Part shown: piece by piece, positions 22,999 to 27,415 of the stretch
Position numbering within the stretch: position 1 is the first letter of the stretch
Layout of the letters: each line of letters opens with the position of its first letter
Assembly: GCA_964514105.1 (NCBI GenBank)
Contig: CAZEPJ010000059.1
Location: 1-27,415 of the forward strand
DNA: 27,415 nucleotides
Direction of reading: 5' to 3'
Origin: CAZEPJ01 sp964514105
Lineage (GTDB): Bacteria; Desulfobacterota; Desulfocorpusculales; Desulfocorpusculum
Position numbers and translations under genes: made by a program
Notes under the pieces: model-generated
The model's input: only the letters and a program-made list of their open reading frames with translations
Told to the model about the DNA's origin: nothing
The model's database searches: none

Positions 22999-23598
22999 TC
23001 AACCCTCGCGCACGAGCTCGATGTCCAGCTCCACGGGCTCGCCGCAGCGCACCTCCACGGTCTGGATCTGCGGGGCGTACCCGGGGGACGCCACCCTGAT
23101 CTCATGGGACCCCTCGGGAAGCACGATCCCCGCCCCATCGAGCCCCCTGGCGTGTCCGAGGGAGGAGCCGTTCACGAAGACCTCCGCCTGACCCGGCGCC
23201 ACGTCCACGGCCAGAACGCCATCGCCCAGATCAGCCGGGCAGGCGGCCGCGGCCGAAGACGGCGCCGCGTGCCCCTCCCACGAATCCCCGCCAACCGCAT
23301 CCTTGAAGAAGTACGTCGAGGCCCCCGGGCCCACGGTGACCGAGAAATACTCGCTGTACCCGCCTGTGCGGACCTCCACGAGGTGCCCCCCTACCCCCGC
23401 CGACACGGCGCCGCCCGCCAATTCACCGGCCGCGCCCAGGTACTCCCCGTCCAGGAAGACCTCCGCATCGGCCGGCTGGATGTCCAGGTTCAGCAACCCG
23501 TGCCCGGCGGCCTCCGCGGGGTAGACCTGAACCGGATACGCCTCGGGATAGTCGTAGAGGCCGGGGCCGTAGAGCCCCGGAAAGATGAAGAAACCCAA
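22999..23598 (-). CDS. PEGA-domain protein, two repeats, N-terminus uncertain
   Basis: Two PEGA repeats are visible: 'GLLNLDIQPADAEVFLDGEYLG' through 'HLVEVRTGGYSEYFSVTVGPG', and 'GVLAVDVAPGQAEVFVNGSSLG' through 'SHEIRVASPGYAPQIQTVEV'. They are joined by an Ala/Ser/Asp-rich linker of about 40 residues. PEGA repeats are small extracytoplasmic beta modules often found in envelope-associated proteins. Ahead of them lies an aromatic, Gly/Pro-rich stretch, 'FFIFPGLYGPGLYDYPEAYP', common in such proteins. No signal peptide or good start is found. I set the start at a TTG at 23598, without a clear ribosome binding site. The open frame continues to an ATG at 23769, but that overlaps the next gene and encodes no leader. 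The 5' end may be degenerate or truncated. Confidence 0.65.
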   Translation of the reverse strand: MGFFIFPGLYGPGLYDYPEAYPVQVYPAEAAGHGLLNLDIQPADAEVFLDGEYLGAAGELAGGAVSAGVGGHLVEVRTGGYSEYFSVTVGPGASTYFFKDAVGGDSWEGHAAPSSAAAACPADLGDGVLAVDVAPGQAEVFVNGSSLGHARGLDGAGIVLPEGSHEIRVASPGYAPQIQTVEVRCGEPVELDIELVREG

Positions 23599-23622
23599 AC
23601 CGGGGTGACGGGGGAAAGGTTG

Positions 23623-23652
23623 CCCGCCCGGGCGGGAGGGGAGTCTGACCCC
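23623..23652. repeat. palindrome plus quasi-palindrome in the PEGA/His-protein intergenic space
   Basis: CCCGCCCGGGCGGG (23623-23636) is a perfect 14-base palindrome, directly followed by GGGGAGTCTGACCCC (23638-23652), which has four-base GC arms. The second resembles the short interspersed 'GGGTCAGAC' type elements seen between genes in many genomes. One copy is seen here, so repeat status is unproven. Confidence 0.35.
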
Positions 23653-23663
23653 GTGGGTTGCGG

Positions 23664-23700
23664 TAAGATGGACCCAGGAGAGGGTCGAGCGGCTCGACCC
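23664..23700 (+). promoter_or_regulatory. candidate -10 box and 19-bp operator-like dyad before the unrecognised His-rich gene
   Basis: TAAGAT (23664-23669) matches four of six positions of a -10 box, though no good -35 box is 17 bases before it. Starting about +6 relative to the implied start site is GGGTCGAGCGGCTCGACCC (23682-23700), two perfect 9-base arms around one G. That is the size and position of a repressor operator; as RNA it would form a tight hairpin 20 bases upstream of the ribosome binding site. Confidence 0.4.
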
Positions 23701-23735
23701 AAGGCCCCGGGGCACAGACAAGGAGGAGGTCTGCC

Positions 23736-24842
23736 ATGAGCGATGAACTCGCGGCCGCTGTGGCCGCATCGGACGCGAGCCGAGCCGCCGGGGTCCTGCA
23801 GCGGGCCCTGGCCCGGGGGGAGCGGGCGTGGGACCTCCACCTCTCCCTCCACGCCGTGGTGCAGCGCGTCATGAATCCCCCTTTCATCAACCCCCATCTC
23901 CCCAAGATGTACCGCATCGTGAGGGAGCTCGCCCCGTATCTGGACGACGGCGGCTTGCACGCCCTGCTGCGCCTGGAGGTCAACGAGTATGCCCGAAGGC
24001 CCAAGCTGCCCGAGATGCCCAGGGCCGCCGGCGCCGTGGCGGCGAGCCCCCCTTCCCTGGACGAGATCCAGCGGGCACTGGGGGACAAAGATGCGGAGAA
24101 GGCGGCCGTGCTCATGGGGGCCTTGGTCGCCCACCGGGGCAAGGCCGAGCTGGCCCGCCAGCTGCTGCTCATGGGGAGCGGATACCTGGAGGCCTCCCTG
24201 GGGCACTCGGTCTCCTGCACCGCCTTCATCCTCCTGGAGATGATGGAACGGGCCGATGAGGATCCCTGGCTGACCCTGGCCGTCTTGGCCGATTACTTCT
24301 GCAAGGGCGGATTCCGGGAGCGGCCCGTCCTGCGAGGACTTGGCGGACCGTCGTCCCATGCCTTGGGGGCTGACCGTCTGCGCCGCGCCGCCAGCGGCCG
24401 CGGCATCGTGAACCTCCACCACCCCATCACCCTGTACGCGGTGGAGCGGGTCCGACACCTGCTCACCCCGCAGGAGGGGGATCACTTGATCGCCTCCTGG
24501 GCGGCGTTCATGGGGGACAAGGACGCGGAGTCGGCGGGCCTGGAGGGGGGAAAGGCCCCCCGGGACTATGAGCGTTTCTTCGAGATGTTCTGCGAGCTGG
24601 ACGCCCGCTCCGTGGCGTCCTCTTTGTGGGCGCTGGCCGGGGAGGAGGGGGGCCGGCTGCGCGCGGGCCGATATCTCATCCAGGCACTGTGCGAGCGGTA
24701 CCGCGGCGACTACAACCCCCACGTGCTCACGGGCCTGGGGTCCACCCTGTGGCTCCTCGAGCGATACCCCCGGGAGCGGGAGCTCTGCGCCGCCGCGCTC
24801 CTCCAGTACCTGGACTACGTCATGGGGAGCCTGAAGGCCTGA
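23736..24842 (+). CDS. unrecognised helical, histidine-containing protein
   Basis: The 368-residue protein starts at the ATG after AGGAGGAGG. I do not recognise the family with confidence. It is predicted almost entirely helical, has no signal peptide or membrane segment, and should be cytoplasmic. Histidines cluster in conserved-looking contexts: H35/H39 in 'DLHLSLHAVV', H54 in 'INPHLPKMYRIVRELAPYL', H75, H157 in 'LGHSVSCTAFILLEMM', H228-H229 in 'VNLHHPITLYAVERVRHLL' and H329 in 'YNPHVLTGLGSTLWLLERYP'. The two 'N-P-H' segments near the ends suggest an internal duplication, and the His pattern is faintly like questin-oxidase-like (DUF4243) helical oxygenases. That comparison is weak. It could bind a metal or heme. 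Flanking genes are PEGA (divergent) and an MBL hydrolase (convergent), which give no functional clue. Confidence 0.82.
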   Translation: MSDELAAAVAASDASRAAGVLQRALARGERAWDLHLSLHAVVQRVMNPPFINPHLPKMYRIVRELAPYLDDGGLHALLRLEVNEYARRPKLPEMPRAAGAVAASPPSLDEIQRALGDKDAEKAAVLMGALVAHRGKAELARQLLLMGSGYLEASLGHSVSCTAFILLEMMERADEDPWLTLAVLADYFCKGGFRERPVLRGLGGPSSHALGADRLRRAASGRGIVNLHHPITLYAVERVRHLLTPQEGDHLIASWAAFMGDKDAESAGLEGGKAPRDYERFFEMFCELDARSVASSLWALAGEEGGRLRAGRYLIQALCERYRGDYNPHVLTGLGSTLWLLERYPRERELCAAALLQYLDYVMGSLKA

Positions 24843-24885
24843 GCCACGGCGGGCCCGGCGTCGGGCAAGCCTCGAGCCTTCAGGC
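24829..24885. terminator. 10-bp inverted repeat formed by the ends of two convergent genes
   Basis: GCCTGAAGGC (24829-24838) and GCCTTCAGGC (24876-24885) are perfect complements, separated by 37 GC-rich bases. The arms lie in the last codons of the His-rich gene and of the MBL gene. No T-tract is present. Likely a shared bidirectional termination or mRNA-end structure. Confidence 0.35.
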
Positions 24886-25833
24886 CGAGAAGACCAGCTT
24901 GGTCCCCGACATGTTCAGGACGAACTGCCCGGGCATCTCGTTCTCCATGTGCTGGATGGCCTTGCGTCCCGTGCAGTGCGTCGGGATCACGAAGTCGGGA
25001 TGGAATGCCCTCAGGCTCTCCGTGGTCGGCCCGATCATGGGGGCGAAATCCGGCCCGGTGAGGTGAAAGCCTCCCATGACGGCGTGCACGTCGGCGATGC
25101 CCGTTGCCTCCAGGGCGAAGGCCACGGTATTGACGATGCCCGCGTGGGCGCAACCCGACAGTATGACCAGGCCCTTGCCCCGCACGAGCATGGCGATCCC
25201 CGTATCGTCCTCCAGAGGGTCCCGGACCTCCAGGTCCCCCTCCCGGCGGAAAAGGTACGGGACCCCTTTCTCGAAAGGGGTCTTCCGCGGGATCTCCCCC
25301 AGAAAGACGGCCAGGCCGTCCAGCAGGGGCAGGGGGTCCCGGCTCTCCCGGATCCGGATGCCCCGGGCCTCGGTGTCCGCCCTGGACAGGGAGGGGAACT
25401 GGATCTTCAGCGCCTCGGTGACCTTCATGTATCGGGGGCCCTTGAATGCGGCCGGATGCAGGACCAGCTCGGTCATCTCGCTTCCGACCCGTTGCCGCAA
25501 CGCCGCAAGCCCTCCGAAGTGGTCCATGTGGCCGTGGGAGAGAACCAGGACCTCCACGTTGCCGAGATCCGCGTTGAGGGCCGCCGCATTGAGGGCCGCC
25601 CCGTTTTCCGAGAAGCCGAAATCGAACAGAAGGCTCCGGGAAGCGCCCCCGGCCGTGACCGTCACCAGGGCGGAGAACCCGTGCTCGGCCAGGATGCTGT
25701 TGCTCACCTCCAGCCCCTTGAGGGGCCTGGCCCGAACCACCATCTCCGAGTCGTCCCGGGAGAGCAGGTCCACGTAGTTGTCCTGCAGGGTCAGGATCTC
25801 CACCCTGTCCGCTTCCTTCAGAAGGCCGTTCAT
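24880..25833 (-). CDS. MBL-fold metallo-hydrolase, dihydropteridine/RFA-P synthase-like family
   Basis: The 317-residue protein starts at the ATG behind AAAGGAGG. The metallo-beta-lactamase metal motif is H100-x-H102-x-D104-H105 ('LSHGHMDHFGG'), with further ligands H230 in 'LSGCAHAGIVN' and H286 in 'IPTHCTG'. 'GGFHL' (H257) and 'LLFDFGFSENGAALNAAALNADLGNVEVLVLSH' match the COG1237 subgroup annotated as 7,8-dihydropterin-6-methyl-4-(beta-D-ribofuranosyl)aminobenzene-phosphate synthase-like. Bacterial members are usually assigned only as MBL hydrolases, because no methanopterin pathway is known in most of them. It has no signal peptide. The C45-type gene lies 256 bases upstream on the same strand, so the two may be co-transcribed. 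I see nothing definite in that gap. The substrate is unknown. Confidence 0.9.
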   Translation of the reverse strand: MNGLLKEADRVEILTLQDNYVDLLSRDDSEMVVRARPLKGLEVSNSILAEHGFSALVTVTAGGASRSLLFDFGFSENGAALNAAALNADLGNVEVLVLSHGHMDHFGGLAALRQRVGSEMTELVLHPAAFKGPRYMKVTEALKIQFPSLSRADTEARGIRIRESRDPLPLLDGLAVFLGEIPRKTPFEKGVPYLFRREGDLEVRDPLEDDTGIAMLVRGKGLVILSGCAHAGIVNTVAFALEATGIADVHAVMGGFHLTGPDFAPMIGPTTESLRAFHPDFVIPTHCTGRKAIQHMENEMPGQFVLNMSGTKLVFSA

Positions 25834-26089
25834 GTCCCCCCTCCTTTCATGGAATCCATCCCGAGGCCCCCGCCCCCGCCCACCCGATCTCCTCGAAAAG
25901 CCCAACCCTCACCTGGACGCCTGCCGCACGAGACAGAACCCGGCTCCGGGGATGGTCCGCCCGATGAACAGGCCGGCCAAGAGCGCCTCCACGAGCACGG
26001 TTGCGTAGTCCACCAGCATGGTCGTGAGGGGAATCCGGCCGAGGACGCCTGGCCCTCGGGGCCCGGCCCTGCCGCACAGGAGCGCCCGG

Positions 26090-27199
26090 CTAGCCCGCCC
26101 AATCCAGGAGACGCTGCACATCCAGGGTCTCGTACGCGGCCTCGCACGGGTTGCCCACGGCCAGGTGGATCCTTCGCGCGGTCAGGTCCATGACGATGGA
26201 GAGGCAGGTGGCACTTCGCTCCACCAGGGGCAGTTCCATGTTCTCGTGCATGCAGACCGAGTACGGCCGGTCCATATGGTCCCGGAGGATCTCCTGAAGG
26301 ACGCCGACGTCGATCTTCCCCCGGGCTGAGGCCAACCCTTGGGACGCGCGGCGCAGCCTCAGGTACGTGGACGGATAGGCGTCCCACAACGGCTTGAGGT
26401 CCCGAAACCGCGCAGACTGCTGAAGATAGTGGTTGGTGTGCGCCAGGACGCCGCCCTCGGCCCACAGCACGTGCTCGTCCACCGGCGCGGTCTCCAGGTT
26501 GGCCCCCTCGCCCATGGCGTGGGCGATGACGAAGTTCATGGAGTGGGCCCGGGGGGCATTGAGGACCGCCCCCAGGGCCCGGGCAAACGACCCGCTCTCC
26601 AGGATCCGCCGGGTGATGAAGATCCACGGGACCCCCGCCCGGGGCTGGTCGGAGGCCAGGTTGTTGACGGTGAGGCCCACACCCGCGCCGTTCATCCCGA
26701 TCTTGGCAAGCTGGCCCGCCTCGGTGAAGGTGACGATGGGCGGAATCCCGGCCCGGCCCGAGATCTCCAGCCTGACCTGGCAGTCCCGGGCTGCGGGCAT
26801 CCAGTCCCAGTTCTGGGCCAGGAGGGTCGAGCCGTTGGCCGTGGCCTCGGGCAGCGCCAGAAGGCTGGTGCACTCCAGTCCCAGCGCCTTGGCACTGAAG
26901 AGGATCTCGGAGCGCGCGTTGAGCAGGAAGATCTCCTCCAAGGAGCGGCCGGCCCCCTGGGCGATACCCTCCACCTCCCGGAGGAGGTCCGGCGCGAAGC
27001 GCTCCACATAGGGCATCAGAGAGCGTCCCCTGGCCACGATGGCGGGCCAGTCCTCGCCGGCGCGGGACCCGAAGGCCTCCTTATACACCTCCAGGATCCG
27101 CCCGATGCGGGCCCTGGCCCATTCCCCGTACGCCCGTCCGCGTTCCAGGGGATCGGCCTGATCCAGACGAATGACCTGCAACTCCTTGGAAGGTTCCAT
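26090..27199 (-). CDS. C45-type autoproteolytic amidohydrolase/acyltransferase (Ntn hydrolase, isopenicillin N acyltransferase-like)
   Basis: The 369-residue protein starts at an ATG with AGGAGGTGA 12 bases upstream. The family pattern is clear: 'RGRAYGEWARARI' near the N-terminus, 'EEIFLLNARSEIL' (88-100), then the self-processing site with Cys110 in 'GLECTSLLAL', and 'STLLAQNWDW' shortly after. In acyl-CoA:6-aminopenicillanic acid acyltransferase the equivalent Cys becomes the N-terminal nucleophile after autocatalytic cleavage. The later 'GAGVGLTVNNL', 'AHSMNFVIAHAMGE' and 'LAHTNHY' are also typical. Bacterial relatives hydrolyse or transfer acyl groups on amide substrates; most have no known physiological substrate. 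There is no signal peptide, so processing would occur in the cytoplasm. A likely promoter lies upstream at 27351-27379. Confidence 0.9.
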   Translation of the reverse strand: MEPSKELQVIRLDQADPLERGRAYGEWARARIGRILEVYKEAFGSRAGEDWPAIVARGRSLMPYVERFAPDLLREVEGIAQGAGRSLEEIFLLNARSEILFSAKALGLECTSLLALPEATANGSTLLAQNWDWMPAARDCQVRLEISGRAGIPPIVTFTEAGQLAKIGMNGAGVGLTVNNLASDQPRAGVPWIFITRRILESGSFARALGAVLNAPRAHSMNFVIAHAMGEGANLETAPVDEHVLWAEGGVLAHTNHYLQQSARFRDLKPLWDAYPSTYLRLRRASQGLASARGKIDVGVLQEILRDHMDRPYSVCMHENMELPLVERSATCLSIVMDLTARRIHLAVGNPCEAAYETLDVQRLLDWAG

Positions 27200-27350
27200 G
27201 AAAACCCCTCACCTCCTCGTTTTCATCCGGGGTCAGCCGCCCATGGCAATGCCAGGGGACACGAGACCGCGGCTCTCTCGCCACAGGCGCGCAACAGGGG
27301 GATACCGCGCTTCTCGTGAAACCATCACCCGCGCCCCGGGGACTATCAGA

Positions 27351-27379
27351 CATATACCATCCGGCTCTTATCCTGCCAA
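27351..27379 (-). promoter_or_regulatory. candidate sigma70-type promoter for the C45-type gene
   Basis: On the minus strand TTGGCA (27379-27374) is followed by 17 bases and TATATG (27356-27351). Transcription would start near 27344, with a leader of about 145 bases. This AT-richer patch stands out against the GC-rich surroundings. I see nothing else nameable between 27200 and 27415. Confidence 0.45.
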
Positions 27380-27415
27380 GGGCTGTCTCGGATACAAAGG
27401 CGCCGCCGCGCGGCG

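Noticed and set aside
25909..26019. Small minus-strand frame of 36 codons between the MBL and C45 genes with a hydrophobic stretch
   Set aside because: No ribosome binding site before its ATG, no recognisable motif, and short enough to be chance.
1..27415. CRISPR arrays, tRNA or rRNA genes, transposases, prophage genes
   Set aside because: I read the intergenic spaces and found no regularly spaced repeats, no cloverleaf sequences, no rRNA core motifs and no transposase or phage protein signatures.

Overview
The window is a GC-rich, densely coded bacterial segment with 20 protein genes that I can support plus one 5'-truncated gene at the left edge. I see no rRNA, tRNA, CRISPR array or intact insertion sequence. 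The gene set points to an anaerobic or facultatively anaerobic, metabolically versatile Gram-negative bacterium: a tungsten-type aldehyde:ferredoxin oxidoreductase (AOR), a DUF362 protein, TRAP and TAXI solute receptors, a large DUF748 envelope protein, and a GGDEF protein of the kind I associate with Geobacter and myxobacteria. A member of the former Deltaproteobacteria (Desulfobacterota and relatives) fits best. That is inference; no marker gene in the window proves it.

Left block, plus strand, 1-4237: the end of a short-chain dehydrogenase, a PPC/DUF296 protein, then E1-alpha, E1-beta and E2 of a 2-oxoacid (or acetoin) dehydrogenase complex. No conventional E3 is present. E1-alpha has a divergent thiamine-diphosphate motif. 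Next, still on the plus strand (4428-10616), come a GAF-GGDEF nucleotide cyclase whose guanine-selecting residue is Ser (a 'Hypr' type signature), a 1,231-residue DUF748 protein overlapping it by ATGA, a NudC-type NADH pyrophosphatase, and a GNAT acetyltransferase overlapping NudC by ATGA.

Middle block, minus strand, read from 21555 down to 10659: an 880-residue fusion (flavin disulfide oxidoreductase + STAS + DUF1990-like domain) that overlaps a phytoene-desaturase-like flavoprotein. After a good sigma70-type promoter come a TRAP transporter (receptor, small and large permease), a DUF362 protein, AOR, and a small membrane protein. The simplest reading is import of an organic acid by TRAP, with DUF362 and AOR handling it or its aldehyde. 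The substrate is not shown by the sequence.

Right block, 21928-27199: single genes in alternating orientation. These are an orphan TAXI receptor, a two-repeat PEGA protein without a credible N-terminus, an unrecognised His-rich helical protein with a 19-bp dyad in its leader, an MBL-fold hydrolase of the dihydropteridine synthase-like family, and a C45-type self-processing amidohydrolase/acyltransferase with a likely promoter at the right edge.

Best candidates for something new: the three-domain oxidoreductase-STAS-DUF1990-like fusion with its flavoprotein partner, the candidate cyclic AMP-GMP synthase coupled to DUF748, the TRAP-DUF362-AOR operon with its small membrane protein, and the unrecognised 368-residue protein.
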